Origin: Amycolatopsis sacchari
GTDB taxonomy: Bacteria > Actinomycetota > Actinomycetes > Mycobacteriales > Pseudonocardiaceae
Assembly (NCBI RefSeq): GCF_900114035.1
Contig: NZ_FORP01000001.1
Coordinates: forward strand, 248,001 to 312,000
Reading direction: 5' to 3'
Length of the DNA stretch: 64,000 bases
A model generated the notes under the pieces. The model did not search any database, was not told the DNA's origin, and worked only from the letters and a program-made list of their open reading frames with translations. The translations under genes were made by a program, and so were the position numbers. Shown here one piece after another: positions 25,897-34,403 of this stretch (the first letter of the stretch is position 1; every line of letters starts with the position of its first letter).

Positions 25897-26484
25897 TCAG
25901 ACGTGTTCGACGGCACCGTCCAGCAGGGGGCCCAGCTCCTTCACGACGGTGTCGAGCGGCGCGACGTCCTGGTGCGCCCGCGCCAGCACGATCGCGCCCT
26001 CCAGCGCGCTGATCATGACCAGCGCCAGCGAGGCGGCGCGCCCGGCGGGTACCCCCATCGCCGTCAGCTCCTCGGCGAGCGGGCCGTGCCAGTTCCGGAA
26101 GGCCTTGCTGACGGCCGCGCGGAGCCGCTCGCTGGCGGCGACGGTGTCGGCCGTGGCGGCGACGAGCGGGCAGCCGGTGGCGAATCCCGCCAAGGTGAAC
26201 TCGTCGCGCCACTGCGCGACCAACGCCTCGTACAACCGGGCAGGGGTCTTTTCCACCAGCCGGTCGGCGTACTGGCGGACCTTCTTCGCCACGTACGTGC
26301 CCGTCCACGCGATGGCCTCGTCGACGAGCTGCTCCTTGCCACCGGGGAAGTAGTGCTGCAGCGAGCCGCGGGGCGCCTCGGCGCGGGCGACGACCTCGCG
26401 CATGCCGGTGCCGCTCACGCCCTGGGTCCGGATCAGCTGCGCGGCGCTGAACACCATGCGCTCACGCGGCGAGTACGTCTTCAT
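25897..26484 (-). CDS. TetR-family regulator
   Basis: A 195-residue TetR protein: HTH at residues 8-55 with SAAQLIRTQGVSGTGMREVV and APRGSLQHYFPGGKEQLVDE, then a helical domain with ATGCPLVAATADTV, as in LfrR/TetR_C_33-type regulators. It is second in an operon with a GNAT acetyltransferase (4-base overlap at 26481). The three copies of one operator palindrome at the operon promoter, at the acetyltransferase start and just before this gene indicate autoregulation. Confidence 0.9.
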   Translation of the reverse strand: MKTYSPRERMVFSAAQLIRTQGVSGTGMREVVARAEAPRGSLQHYFPGGKEQLVDEAIAWTGTYVAKKVRQYADRLVEKTPARLYEALVAQWRDEFTLAGFATGCPLVAATADTVAASERLRAAVSKAFRNWHGPLAEELTAMGVPAGRAASLALVMISALEGAIVLARAHQDVAPLDTVVKELGPLLDGAVEHV

Positions 26485-26960
26485 GCCACCACCTCCATGA
26501 CGTCTGTCATGGTACCCGGGGCGAGGCGGCTGTACTCCTGTTCGGACTGCTCGAAGGAGGCGACCGCGGTGAAGCCCTGCTTGTGCAGCAACGCCCGCGC
26601 GGCGGCGTTGTCCGGCTGCACCGTCGCGTGCACCGTGCGGCCGGCCCAGCACCCGGACCGCCACAGCCAGTGCGCCAGCTCGCTGCCGACGCCCTGCCGC
26701 TGCCACGGGTCGGCGACGAGCAGGCCCAGCTCGGCGACGGCCGGTTCCGTCGGCACGAGGTTGAGCAGCCCGGCGGGCGCGCCGTCCACCCACGCGAGGG
26801 CGCGGTGGCCGGCCAGCAGGTACCGGCGGTACCGCCGCCAGACGTCACGCGGGTCGGGGCGTCCGGGCAGGAAGAACCGGCGGCTCAGGCTGGTGGCCGA
26901 GCACGCGAGGAGGAGCCGCTCCACGGCCGGGGCGGTCGGCTCGGTTATGACAGCCGTCAT
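26481..26960 (-). CDS. GNAT-family N-acetyltransferase
   Basis: A 159-residue acetyltransferase. The acetyl-CoA-binding motif A is LVADPWQRQGVGSELAHWLW near residue 82, and motif B is TVQPDNAAARALLHKQGF. It transfers acetyl from acetyl-CoA to an amine, possibly detoxifying the ligand of the co-transcribed TetR regulator. The start ATG (26958-26960) lies inside one operator palindrome, and its 3' end carries another, so repressor binding would act on both transcription and start-codon access. The acceptor substrate is unknown. Confidence 0.88.
   Translation of the reverse strand: MTAVITEPTAPAVERLLLACSATSLSRRFFLPGRPDPRDVWRRYRRYLLAGHRALAWVDGAPAGLLNLVPTEPAVAELGLLVADPWQRQGVGSELAHWLWRSGCWAGRTVHATVQPDNAAARALLHKQGFTAVASFEQSEQEYSRLAPGTMTDVMEVVA
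26497..26510. promoter_or_regulatory. TetR operator copy 1, ATGAC-N4-GTCAT
   Basis: ATGACGTCTGTCAT lies in the 3' end of the acetyltransferase gene, 13 bases before the TetR start codon. It has the same arms as two copies upstream (26947 and 26996) and may allow separate control of the TetR gene or roadblock regulation. Confidence 0.75.
26947..26960. promoter_or_regulatory. TetR operator copy 2, on the acetyltransferase start codon
   Basis: ATGACAGCCGTCAT has ATGAC/GTCAT arms around AGCC. The last three bases are the complement of the acetyltransferase ATG. It is 49 bp from copy 3. Confidence 0.8.
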
Positions 26961-26995
26961 GGAACCCAGTACAGCACGGAAGTGCCGCGAGCGCC

Positions 26996-27009
26996 ATGAC
27001 GGCTGTCAT
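26996..27009. promoter_or_regulatory. TetR operator copy 3, promoter-proximal
   Basis: ATGACGGCTGTCAT lies 35 bases upstream of the acetyltransferase gene and 2 bases past the stop of the small gene at 27012. It is placed where a promoter for the acetyltransferase-TetR operon would be. Confidence 0.8.
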
Positions 27010-27011
27010 AG

Positions 27012-27140
27012 TCACTCGCGGCCGCGCACGATCGTGGGCTCGAACTCCGCGTCGTCGTAGACCGGTTCCGCGGGGGCGGGCACCGGCAGCGGGGTGTCGT
27101 CCTCGAAGGGGCTCTGCGGCCGTGGGATCGCGATGTCCAT
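27012..27140 (-). CDS. Small acidic hypothetical protein, 42 residues
   Basis: MDIAIPRPQSPFEDD begins a 42-residue Pro/Glu/Asp-rich peptide ending in TIVRGRE. The ATG at 27140 follows GGAG at 5-base spacing. It resembles the short acidic tails or short hydrophilic proteins common in Pseudonocardiales, but I cannot name a family. It is divergent from the STAS-domain gene, with 190 bases between the starts. Confidence 0.55.
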   Translation of the reverse strand: MDIAIPRPQSPFEDDTPLPVPAPAEPVYDDAEFEPTIVRGRE

Positions 27141-27330
27141 GATCACTCCATACCCGGCGATGGCGACCTCGGACAGGGGTTGCCTTCCGGTACCGGGAAA
27201 AACCGCCGGATCGGGGGGCGGCCGGGCTCCGGTGAGTGGTGCGTGCGGCGGGTGTGTCGATAGGCTTTCCGTGTGCGGTTGAGCCCCCAGCCGTCCGCGG
27301 GTGTGGTGCTTGCGAGGAGGACCAACTGCC

Positions 27331-27717
27331 ATGATCCAGCCAGCGGAGAACCGCGTGCCCCGGCCCCGCCGGACACCGGACGCGCTCGAGTTCGTCATCC
27401 GGTCCCCGGGCCCGGGCCAGGTCGTGCTGGAGGTGGCGGGTGAGGTGGACATGACCACCGCCCCGCAGCTGGCCGACGCGCTCGCCGTGCAGCTCGCCCG
27501 CGACGTGCGCGTCGTGGTCGTCGAACTGGCACGGGTGAGTTTCCTGGGCTCGTCGGGGCTCGCCGTCCTCGTGAACGCCTACCGCTCGCTGGCGGACGGC
27601 AAGGCGCTGCGCATCGTCGCCCCCACGCGCGCGGCGTACCGCGCCTTCGCCCTCACCGGCCTCGCCGAACAGCTCCCGGTCCACCGCTCCTTCGACGACG
27701 CGCTGGCCTCGCTGTAG
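27331..27717 (+). CDS. STAS-domain anti-sigma-factor antagonist
   Basis: A 128-residue protein with a STAS domain: VVLEVAGEVDMTTAPQLADA, then the phosphorylation loop VSFLGSSGLAVLVNAY, whose Ser would be modified by an anti-sigma kinase, and FALTGLAEQLPV at the end. In the partner-switching system the unphosphorylated form sequesters the kinase and frees a SigB/SigF-type factor. The ATG at 27331 has a good ribosome site, GAGGAGG. No anti-sigma kinase gene is adjacent; a second STAS protein is at 39202. Confidence 0.9.
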   Translation: MIQPAENRVPRPRRTPDALEFVIRSPGPGQVVLEVAGEVDMTTAPQLADALAVQLARDVRVVVVELARVSFLGSSGLAVLVNAYRSLADGKALRIVAPTRAAYRAFALTGLAEQLPVHRSFDDALASL

Positions 27718-27727
27718 GCGGTTTAGC

Positions 27728-27880
27728 TCACCCCTGCTGGGGGTCGAAGTCGTCGTGGGGATCGCCAGTGGAGGTGCCCTGCTCGCCGCGGCGGACCTCG
27801 CGTTCCTCCTGCGAGCCGGTGTCGTCCGGGCGCCGCGTCTGCCGGCCGGTCTGCTGGTCGTCCTCGGTCTTCTTGTCCAT
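27728..27880 (-). CDS. Small hydrophilic protein, 50 residues
   Basis: A 50-residue highly charged protein starting MDKKTEDDQQTGRQTRRPDD and ending FDPQQG, probably disordered. The ATG at 27880 has a strong ribosome site (GAGGAGG) that overlaps the stop of the upstream small gene, so the two are co-translated. No family recognised; such Gln/Asp-rich short proteins are often stress-induced in actinobacteria, but that is inference. Confidence 0.6.
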   Translation of the reverse strand: MDKKTEDDQQTGRQTRRPDDTGSQEEREVRRGEQGTSTGDPHDDFDPQQG

Positions 27881-27892
27881 GCCGGTGCCTCC

Positions 27893-28075
27893 TCAGGCGG
27901 TTTCCTCGGGATGACGGCGCTCGACGGGCTCGGGCGCCTCGGTGCGCCGGTCGGAGTCGCGCAGGATCTCCCTCGCCTGGTCCTCGGGAGCGCTGCTGCC
28001 GACCCGGTCCTCCTCGGGCAGGAGGTGGGCCCTGGTCTCCGCGCGCTCGTCGAGGTCGTCGCGTTGCTCGTCCAT
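27893..28075 (-). CDS. Small acidic protein, 60 residues
   Basis: Starting at ATG 28075 the product is MDEQRDDLDERAETRAHLLP and so on to RRHPEETA, 60 residues with about a third Asp/Glu and a fifth Arg. It has no hydrophobic core and is likely disordered. A GTG two codons upstream is an alternative start. It leads a two-gene unit with the 50-residue protein and is divergent from dinB, whose SOS box lies 53 bases away. Confidence 0.55.
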   Translation of the reverse strand: MDEQRDDLDERAETRAHLLPEEDRVGSSAPEDQAREILRDSDRRTEAPEPVERRHPEETA

Positions 28076-28127
28076 GTCCACAGCTGTTACCCGCGGCCGG
28101 AGACCCCGAAACTGTCGGACCCCCGTG

Positions 28128-28141
28128 CGAACATGTGTTCG
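28128..28141. promoter_or_regulatory. LexA-type SOS box overlapping the dinB start
   Basis: CGAACATGTGTTCG is a perfect palindrome matching the actinobacterial LexA consensus core CGAAC-N4-GTTCG. It ends on the first base of the GTG proposed as the dinB start, so LexA would block the gene at its 5' end and DNA damage would induce it. Confidence 0.82.
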
Positions 28142-29331
28142 TGTCAGAAGAGGGCCCGATCCTCCACGCCGACCTCGACGCGTTCTACGCCTCCGTCGAG
28201 CAGCGGGACGACCCCGCGCTGCGGGGCCGCCCGGTGATCGTCGGCGGCGGGGTCGTGCTCGCGGCGAGCTACGAGGCCAAGGCGTGCGGGGTGCGCACGG
28301 CGATGCCCGGCGGCCTCGCCCGTTCGCTGTGCCCGCAGGCCGTCGTGGTGCCGCCGCGGATGTCGGCGTACACCGAGGCCAGCCGCGCGGTGTTCCGGGT
28401 CTTCGAGCACACCACGCCGCTCGTCGAGGGCCTGTCGATCGACGAGGCGTTCCTCGACGTGGGTGGTCTCGCGCGCATCGCGGGCAGCCCGAGCCGGATC
28501 GCGGCGCGGCTGCGGCAGGACGTCGCCGAGCAGGTCGGGCTGCCGATCACCGTGGGCGTCGCGCGCACGAAGTTCCTCGCCAAGGTCGCCAGCGGAGTCG
28601 CCAAACCGGACGGCCTGCTCGTGGTGCCCGTCGACGGCGAGCTGGCGTTCCTCCACCCGCTGCCCGTCGAACGGCTGTGGGGCGTCGGCCCCGTCACCGC
28701 GGGCAAGCTGCGCCGCCGTGGCATCACCACGGTCGGGCAGGTGGCGCGGCTCGGCGAGGCGACGCTGGTGTCCATGCTCGGCCGCGGGACCGGGCGCCAC
28801 CTGCACGCGCTGGCCTGCAACCGCGACCCGCGCCCGGTGCGGACGGGGCAGCGGCGCCACTCGATGGGGGCGCAGCGCGCGCTCGGGCGGCGGCGTCGCT
28901 CGCCGGAGGAGCTCGACGCCGTGCTGGCCGCGCTCGCCGAACGCCTCGCGCGGCGCCTGCGCGCCGCCGGCCGGGTGTGCCGCACGGTCACCCTGCGCCT
29001 GCGTTTCGCGGACTTCGGCCGCGCCACCCGCTCGCACACGCTCCGCGACCCGACCACCCACACCGCCGTCATCCTCGCCACCGCGCGCGAACTGCTGGCC
29101 GCCTCGCGGTCGACGGTCGAGGACCGCGGGCTCACCCTGCTCGGCCTCACGCTGTCCAATTTGGACGATCACGGCGCCGTGCAGCTCGAACTCCCCTTCG
29201 GCGGCAGCGATCCCGGCGCGCTGGACGCCACGGTCGACAGCATCCGCGGCCGCTTCGGCGCGGTCGCGGTCACGCGCGCCACCTTGCTGGGCCAGGACGA
29301 GGGCCCCTCGGTGCCCCTGCTGCCGGACTGA
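28141..29331 (+). CDS. dinB: DNA polymerase IV (Y family)
   Basis: A 396-residue translesion polymerase. The catalytic residues are in HADLDAFYASVEQRDD near the N-terminus and LSIDEAFLDV near residue 100; GVARTKFLAKVASGVAKPDG and the HhH segment WGVGPVTAGKLRRRGI follow, then a little-finger domain. The C-terminal region has QLELPFGG, a beta-clamp-binding-like peptide. I chose GTG 28141 so that the product begins MSEEGPILHADLDAF; GTG 28135 in the SOS box is the alternative. It should be LexA-regulated. Confidence 0.92.
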   Translation: MSEEGPILHADLDAFYASVEQRDDPALRGRPVIVGGGVVLAASYEAKACGVRTAMPGGLARSLCPQAVVVPPRMSAYTEASRAVFRVFEHTTPLVEGLSIDEAFLDVGGLARIAGSPSRIAARLRQDVAEQVGLPITVGVARTKFLAKVASGVAKPDGLLVVPVDGELAFLHPLPVERLWGVGPVTAGKLRRRGITTVGQVARLGEATLVSMLGRGTGRHLHALACNRDPRPVRTGQRRHSMGAQRALGRRRRSPEELDAVLAALAERLARRLRAAGRVCRTVTLRLRFADFGRATRSHTLRDPTTHTAVILATARELLAASRSTVEDRGLTLLGLTLSNLDDHGAVQLELPFGGSDPGALDATVDSIRGRFGAVAVTRATLLGQDEGPSVPLLPD

Positions 29332-29399
29332 GCGTTTCTCCCGCCGCCGCACCGGGTACCAGGTCGGCTCGCGAAACACCGACAGCGAGGTGCGACGAA

Positions 29400-30308
29400 A
29401 TGAACAAACGACTTCCCCGGAGGCTCGTGGACGGGCTCGGGGTGTTCAGCCTCGGGCTCGGTGCCGCGCAGCTGACGGCGCCGGGCGCGATCAACCGGCT
29501 CATCGGCGCCGAGGACAACCCGGCGAACCGCGCGCTGCAGCGCTGGGCGGGCGGCGCCCGCGAGTTCGCCGCGGGCGTGGGCCTGGAGTCCCGGCGGATG
29601 ACCGCGCTGTGGTTGTGGGCCAGGGTCGCCGGGGACGCGTTCGACCTGACCGTGCTGAGCCGCCTGCTCGGCAGCGCCCGTGGCGGTGACGCCCGCCGCC
29701 GCGCCGCGATCGCCACCGCGGCCGTCGCGGGCGTGACGCTGGCCGACCTCGCCGCCGCCACCACCGTCGGCCGCCGCGGCGGCCGCACCCCGGTCCACGC
29801 CGCGGCCCGGATCACCGTCAACCGGCCGGTGAGCGAGGTGTACGCCGCGTGGCGGAAGCTCGAGAACCTGCCCCGCTTCATGACGCACCTGGCCGAGGTG
29901 CGGCAGCTGGGCGACGGCCGCAGCCACTGGCGCGCGTCGGGGCCGGCCGGGCTGGACGTCGAGTGGGACGCCGAGATCACGAGGGAGCGCGCGGACGAGC
30001 ACCTGGCGTGGGAGTCCGTCGGCAAGGCCACGGTGCGCAACTCCGGGCGCGTGGACTTCCGCCAGGCGCCGGGCGGCCGAGGCACCGAGATCCGCGTGCA
30101 CCTGGACTACGACCCGCCGGGCGGCGCGGTGGGCGCCGCCGTGGCGAAGCTGTTCGGCGAGGAGCCCGACCAGCAGGTCCGCGACGACCTCCGCCGCTTC
30201 AAGCAGCTGCTGGAGGTCGGCGAGGTGGTCCGCTCGGAGGGCAGCCCCGACGGGCCCGACGTGCGGGGCCTCGCCACACAGCACCCCGCACAGCCGCTGC
30301 CGGTCTGA
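29400..30308 (+). CDS. SRPBCC-family protein with an N-terminal membrane domain
   Basis: A 302-residue protein in two parts. The first 120 residues contain two or three hydrophobic segments ([37 protein letters not shown]) like the DUF4267-type membrane domain. From about residue 135 an SRPBCC (cyclase/dehydrase) domain follows: [20 protein letters not shown], then [12 protein letters not shown] and [12 protein letters not shown]. Such proteins are common in stress loci of actinobacteria beside zinc alcohol dehydrogenases; the ligand is unknown. The next gene starts 14 bases later. Confidence 0.82.
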   Translation: MNKRLPRRLVDGLGVFSLGLGAAQLTAPGAINRLIGAEDNPANRALQRWAGGAREFAAGVGLESRRMTALWLWARVAGDAFDLTVLSRLLGSARGGDARRRAAIATAAVAGVTLADLAAATTVGRRGGRTPVHAAARITVNRPVSEVYAAWRKLENLPRFMTHLAEVRQLGDGRSHWRASGPAGLDVEWDAEITRERADEHLAWESVGKATVRNSGRVDFRQAPGGRGTEIRVHLDYDPPGGAVGAAVAKLFGEEPDQQVRDDLRRFKQLLEVGEVVRSEGSPDGPDVRGLATQHPAQPLPV

Positions 30309-30322
30309 CGAGAGGGAAAACC

Positions 30323-31498
30323 ATGCGAGCCAACACCTGGCAGGGCAAGACCAAGCTGAAGGTCCAGGAGGTGCCGGACCCGCGGATCCTCAACGCCCGC
30401 GACGCGATCGTGCGGGTCACCTCGACCGCGGTCTGCGGCTCGGACCTGCACCTGTACAACGGGTTCATCCCGACGATGCGCAAGGGCGACATCCTCGGCC
30501 ACGAGTTCATGGGCGAGGTCGTCGAAGTGGGGCGCTCGGTGACGACGCTGCGCCCCGGCGACCGCGTCGTCGTGCCGTTCCCCATCGCCTGCGGGCACTG
30601 CCGCGCGTGCGAGCGCGGGCTGACGTCGGTGTGCGAGAACTCCAACCCGAACGCCGCCGTCGCCGAGAAGCTGATGGGCCACTCGCCGTGCGGCATCTTC
30701 GGTTACTCGCACATGCTCGGCGGCTACGCGGGCGGCCAGGCCGAGTACGTGCGCGTGCCCTTCGCCGACTTCGGGCCGTTGAAGATCGAGGACGGGATCC
30801 CCGACGAGCAGGTCCTGTTCCTCTCCGACATCCTGCCCACCGGCTACATGGGCGCCGAGATGTGCGACATCAGCCCCGGCGACGTGGTCGCGGTGTGGGG
30901 CGCGGGCCCGGTCGGCCAGTTCGCGATCGCCAGTGCGAAACTGCTCGGCGCCGAGCGGATCATCGCCATCGACCGGTTCGACTACCGGCTGCGGATGGCC
31001 CAGGAGAAGGCGGGGGCGACCGACGTCGTCAACTACGAGGAACAGCCGGTGCTCGACACCCTTGACGAGCTGACGGCGGGACGCGGCCCGGACGCCTGCA
31101 TCGACTCCGTGGGCCTGGAGGCGCACGTCGACGTCACGCCCCTGCACGCGTACGACCGCGCGAAGCAGACGGTCAAGGCCGAGACCGACCGCCCGCACGC
31201 GCTGCGCGAGGCGGTCATGGCGTGCGCGGCGGGCGGGGTCGTGTCGGTCATCGGCGTCTACGGCGGGTTCGTGGACAAGTTCCCGATGGGCGCGTTCATG
31301 AACAAGTCACTGCGCATGCGCACCGGCCAGGCCCACGTGCACCGCTACCTCAAGCCGCTGCTCGACCACATCAAGGCGGGGACCATCGACCCCAGCTTCG
31401 TCATCACCCACCGCATGAAGCTCGACGACGCCCCCAAGGCGTTCAAGATCTTCCGCGACAAGAAGGACGACTGCGAGAAGGTCGTGCTCACCCCGTGA
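30323..31498 (+). CDS. Zinc-dependent alcohol dehydrogenase (formaldehyde-dehydrogenase-like)
   Basis: A 391-residue medium-chain dehydrogenase. Catalytic zinc ligands are in [14 protein letters not shown] and [13 protein letters not shown]; the structural zinc site is the Cys cluster in [15 protein letters not shown]; the NAD site is [15 protein letters not shown] near residue 193. The long insertion after the Cys cluster and the [16 protein letters not shown] segment match glutathione-independent formaldehyde dehydrogenase-like enzymes. It follows the SRPBCC membrane protein in one operon. The physiological alcohol or aldehyde is unknown. Confidence 0.9.
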   Translation: MRANTWQGKTKLKVQEVPDPRILNARDAIVRVTSTAVCGSDLHLYNGFIPTMRKGDILGHEFMGEVVEVGRSVTTLRPGDRVVVPFPIACGHCRACERGLTSVCENSNPNAAVAEKLMGHSPCGIFGYSHMLGGYAGGQAEYVRVPFADFGPLKIEDGIPDEQVLFLSDILPTGYMGAEMCDISPGDVVAVWGAGPVGQFAIASAKLLGAERIIAIDRFDYRLRMAQEKAGATDVVNYEEQPVLDTLDELTAGRGPDACIDSVGLEAHVDVTPLHAYDRAKQTVKAETDRPHALREAVMACAAGGVVSVIGVYGGFVDKFPMGAFMNKSLRMRTGQAHVHRYLKPLLDHIKAGTIDPSFVITHRMKLDDAPKAFKIFRDKKDDCEKVVLTP

Positions 31499-31519
31499 CG
31501 GCCGGGTTCCGGGCGCGGG

Positions 31520-32530
31520 TCAGCGCCAGCCCGCGCCCGGGGCCACGTCACGCAGGATCGACTCCAGCAGGTGCACGTTGTAGTCCACGCCCAGCTGGTT
31601 CGGCAGCGTCACGAGCACCGTGTCCGCCGCCCGCACCGCCGCGTCCTCGGCGAGCTGCTTGGCCAGCACGTCCGGTTCGCCCGCGTAGGACTTGCCGAAC
31701 CGGGCGAGCCCGCCGTCGAGCCAGCCGACCTGGTCCTCGCTGTCGCGTTCGCGGCCGAAGTAGTAGCGGTCGGTGTCCGTGGTGATCGGGATGACGCTGC
31801 GGCTGACCGAAACCCGGGGTTCGCGGCCCCAGTCGTGCTTCGCCCACTCCTCGCGGAACAACGCGATCTGCTCGGCCTGCAGCTCGTCGAACGGCACGCC
31901 GGTGTCCTCGGTGAGCAGTGTCGAGCTCATCAGGTTCATGCCCTGCTCGGCGGTCCACTTCGCGGTCGCGCGCGTGCCGCTGCCCCACCAGATGCGCTCG
32001 GGGAGGGTCTCCGACCGCGGTTCGATCACCAGCCGACCACGGCGCCCGCCGGTCATCCGCGGGTCGGCCTCGGCCACCCCGGCCCCGGCGATGGCGAGCC
32101 GGAAGATCCGGGCGTGCTCCCGCGCCATGTCGGCGTCCGTCTCGCCCTCGCCGGGCACGTAACCGAACGCCGACGCGCCGTTGAGCGCCGGTTCGGGGGA
32201 GCCGCGGCTGATGCCGAGCTGCAGCCTGCCGCCGCTGATCAGGTCGGCCGCCGCAGCCTCCTCCGCCATGTAGAGCGGGTTCTCGTACCGCATGTCGATC
32301 ACGCCGGTGCCCAGCTCGATGCGCGACGTGCGGGCCGCCATCGCCGACAGCAGCGGGAAGGGACTGGCGAACTGCGGCGCGAAGTGGTGCACGCGCAGGT
32401 ACGCGCCGTCCACGCCCAGCTCCTCGGCCGCGACGGCCAGCTCGACCATCTGGGTGAGCGCGTCGGCCGCGGTGGGCGTGGCCGTGCCCGGCCCGTAGTG
32501 CCCGAACGACAGGAACCCGATCTTCTTCAC
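31520..32530 (-). CDS. LLM-class flavin-dependent oxidoreductase
   Basis: A 336-residue bacterial-luciferase-like TIM barrel. It opens MKKIGFLSFGHYGPGT and contains LELGTGVIDMRYENPL-like strand 3, DLISGGRLQLGISRGSPEPA, and WWGSGTRATAKWTAEQGMNL near residue 180. These enzymes use reduced FMN or F420 to oxygenate or reduce organic compounds. It is the third gene of a leftward run with an FMN reductase and another LLM enzyme, 37 bases after the reductase stop. The reductase would supply reduced flavin. Confidence 0.88.
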   Translation of the reverse strand: MKKIGFLSFGHYGPGTATPTAADALTQMVELAVAAEELGVDGAYLRVHHFAPQFASPFPLLSAMAARTSRIELGTGVIDMRYENPLYMAEEAAAADLISGGRLQLGISRGSPEPALNGASAFGYVPGEGETDADMAREHARIFRLAIAGAGVAEADPRMTGGRRGRLVIEPRSETLPERIWWGSGTRATAKWTAEQGMNLMSSTLLTEDTGVPFDELQAEQIALFREEWAKHDWGREPRVSVSRSVIPITTDTDRYYFGRERDSEDQVGWLDGGLARFGKSYAGEPDVLAKQLAEDAAVRAADTVLVTLPNQLGVDYNVHLLESILRDVAPGAGWR

Positions 32531-32567
32531 AGCAGCTACAACTCCTCCGGTGTCACGGAATTCCCGC

Positions 32568-33182
32568 TCACAGGTCCCGCATCATGTCGGCGAAGCTCGG
32601 CACCGCGCCATACGGGTCCGCCGGGGCCTCGGTCACGCCACCGGCGATCCTCTGCGCGAGCTCGCGGCCTGCGCGCTCGATGCGCTTGGGCAGCGGGTTG
32701 ACGCTGTCGGCCTCGCCCGCCCAGTCGTCGGTCGCGGCGAAGACGCCGGTGGGCACCGTGTCCGTGCGCAGGTAGGTGAACAGGGGGCGCAGGGCGTACT
32801 CCAGCGCGAGCGAATGCCGCGCCGTGCCGCCCGTCGCGCCGAGCAGCACCGGCTTGCCCACCAGGGAGTCCTTGTCGAGGATGTCCACAAAGGACTTGAA
32901 CAGGCCCGAGTAGGACGTGGTGAAGATCGGCGTCACCGCGATCAGGCCGCTCGCGCCGGTCACCTTCTCCAGCACCCCGGACACCCCGCCCGAGGGGAAG
33001 CCGGTGAGCATCGTGTTGACGACGTCGTGCGCGATGTCGCGCAGCTCGACCGTCTCCACGCTCGCCGTCTTCCCCGGCGGCAGAGCGTCCACGGTCGCCT
33101 GGGTGAGCCGGTCGGCCAGCAGCCGCGTGGACGACGGCTGGCCCAGCCCGGCGGAGACGGCCACGATCGTGAAGTCACTCAT
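32568..33182 (-). CDS. NADPH-dependent FMN reductase (CE1759 type)
   Basis: A 204-residue flavodoxin-fold reductase starting FTIVAVSAGLGQPSSTRLLA (the FMN phosphate loop), then VTPIFTTSYSGLFKSFVDIL and LLGATGGTARHSLALEYALR. It reduces free FMN with NAD(P)H, delivering it to partner monooxygenases. Its ATG at 33182 overlaps the upstream LLM gene by 8 bases. The pair with the following LLM gene is the CE1758/CE1759 arrangement of corynebacteria and relatives, a two-component flavin monooxygenase. Confidence 0.88.
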   Translation of the reverse strand: MSDFTIVAVSAGLGQPSSTRLLADRLTQATVDALPPGKTASVETVELRDIAHDVVNTMLTGFPSGGVSGVLEKVTGASGLIAVTPIFTTSYSGLFKSFVDILDKDSLVGKPVLLGATGGTARHSLALEYALRPLFTYLRTDTVPTGVFAATDDWAGEADSVNPLPKRIERAGRELAQRIAGGVTEAPADPYGAVPSFADMMRDL

Positions 33183-34269
33183 TGTCGGCCTTCTTCCTGG
33201 CCTCGGCGACGCGCTCGGCGTGGCTCGGCGGGTTCGCCGGCACGTGCGCGGGGCGCTTGGCCTCCATCTCCTTGCGCAGTACCGGGACGACCTCCTCGGC
33301 GAGCAGGTCGATCTGCTCCAGCACGGTCTTGAGCGGCAGGCCGGCGTGGTCGATCAGGAACAGCTGCCGCTGGTAGTCGCCGACGTGCTCGCGCATCTCC
33401 GCGTACCGCTCGATGACCTGCTGGGGGCTGCCGACGGTTAGCGGCGTGGCGGCGGTGAACTCCTCCATCGACGGGCCGTGCCCGTACACCGGCGCGTTGT
33501 CGAAGTACGGCCGGAACTCGTTCCACGCGTCCTGCGAGTTCTTGCGCATGAACACCTGGCCGCCGAGCCCGACGATCGCCTGGTCGGCCTTGCCGTGCCC
33601 GTAGTGCTCGTAGCGCTGGCGGTAGAAGTTCACCATCTGCTTGGTGTGCGACATCGGCCAGAAGATGTTGTTGTGCAGGAAGCCGTCGCCGTAGTAGGCG
33701 GCCTGCTCGGCGATCTCCGGGCTGCGGATGGAGCCGTGCCACACGAACGGGGGCACGCCGTCGAGCGGGCGCGGGGTCGCGGTGAAGCCGTGCAGGGGAG
33801 TGCGGAACTTGCCCTCCCAGTCCACGACGTCCTCCTCCCAGAGGCGGCGCAGCAGCGCGTAGTTCTCCAGCGCCAGCGGGATGCCCTGGCGGATGTCCTT
33901 GCCGAACCACGGGTACACCGGGCCGGTGTTGCCGCGGCCCATCATCAGGTCCATGCGGCCGTTCGAGATGACCTGCAGCATGGCGTAGTCCTCGGCGATC
34001 TTCACCGGGTCGTTGGTGGTGATCAGCGTCGTCGAGGTGGACAGGACGATGTTCTTCGTGGTGCCGGCCAGGTAGCCCAGCAGCGTGGTGGGCGAGGAGG
34101 CCACGAACGGCGGGTTGTGGTGCTCGCCGGTGGCGAAGACGTCGAGGCCGGCTTCGTCGGCGTGCTGCGCGATCTTCAGCATCGAGCGCACGCGCTGGGT
34201 GTCGTCGGGCGTCTCGCCGGTCGTGGGATCGGTCGTCACGTCGCTGACGGTGAAAACTCCGAACTGCAT
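33175..34269 (-). CDS. LLM-class flavin-dependent oxidoreductase (CE1758 type)
   Basis: A 364-residue luciferase-like protein: MQFGVFTVSDVTTDP, FATGEHHNPPFVASSPTTLL with the LLM His-His, LSTSTTLITTNDPVKIAEDY, and WHGSIRSPEIAEQAAYYGDG near residue 177. It is the first gene of the operon with an FMN reductase and a second LLM enzyme. The ATG at 34269 has a strong ribosome site (GAGGAGGAGG). It likely oxygenates a small organic molecule with reduced FMN. An inverted repeat at 34308 may control it. Confidence 0.88.
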   Translation of the reverse strand: MQFGVFTVSDVTTDPTTGETPDDTQRVRSMLKIAQHADEAGLDVFATGEHHNPPFVASSPTTLLGYLAGTTKNIVLSTSTTLITTNDPVKIAEDYAMLQVISNGRMDLMMGRGNTGPVYPWFGKDIRQGIPLALENYALLRRLWEEDVVDWEGKFRTPLHGFTATPRPLDGVPPFVWHGSIRSPEIAEQAAYYGDGFLHNNIFWPMSHTKQMVNFYRQRYEHYGHGKADQAIVGLGGQVFMRKNSQDAWNEFRPYFDNAPVYGHGPSMEEFTAATPLTVGSPQQVIERYAEMREHVGDYQRQLFLIDHAGLPLKTVLEQIDLLAEEVVPVLRKEMEAKRPAHVPANPPSHAERVAEARKKADNE

Positions 34270-34307
34270 CGGGTGCCTCCTCCTCGGGGGTTCTGCCCGA
34301 GTAAACG

Positions 34308-34336
34308 TCTCGCGCGGAAGAATATTTCCCGCGAGA
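34308..34336. promoter_or_regulatory. Inverted repeat upstream of the LLM-FMN reductase operon
   Basis: TCTCGCG (34308-34314) and CGCGAGA (34330-34336) flank an AT-rich core GGAAGAATATTTCC. It is 39 bases from the LLM start. Operator or promoter element; the protein that binds it is not in the window as far as I can tell. Confidence 0.45.
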
Positions 34337-34403
34337 AGAATCGGTGGTCGCGGGGGTGCTCGCCGCGGGTGCGGGGACCGGGTCGGCTGTTGGAGGAGTC
34401 CGG

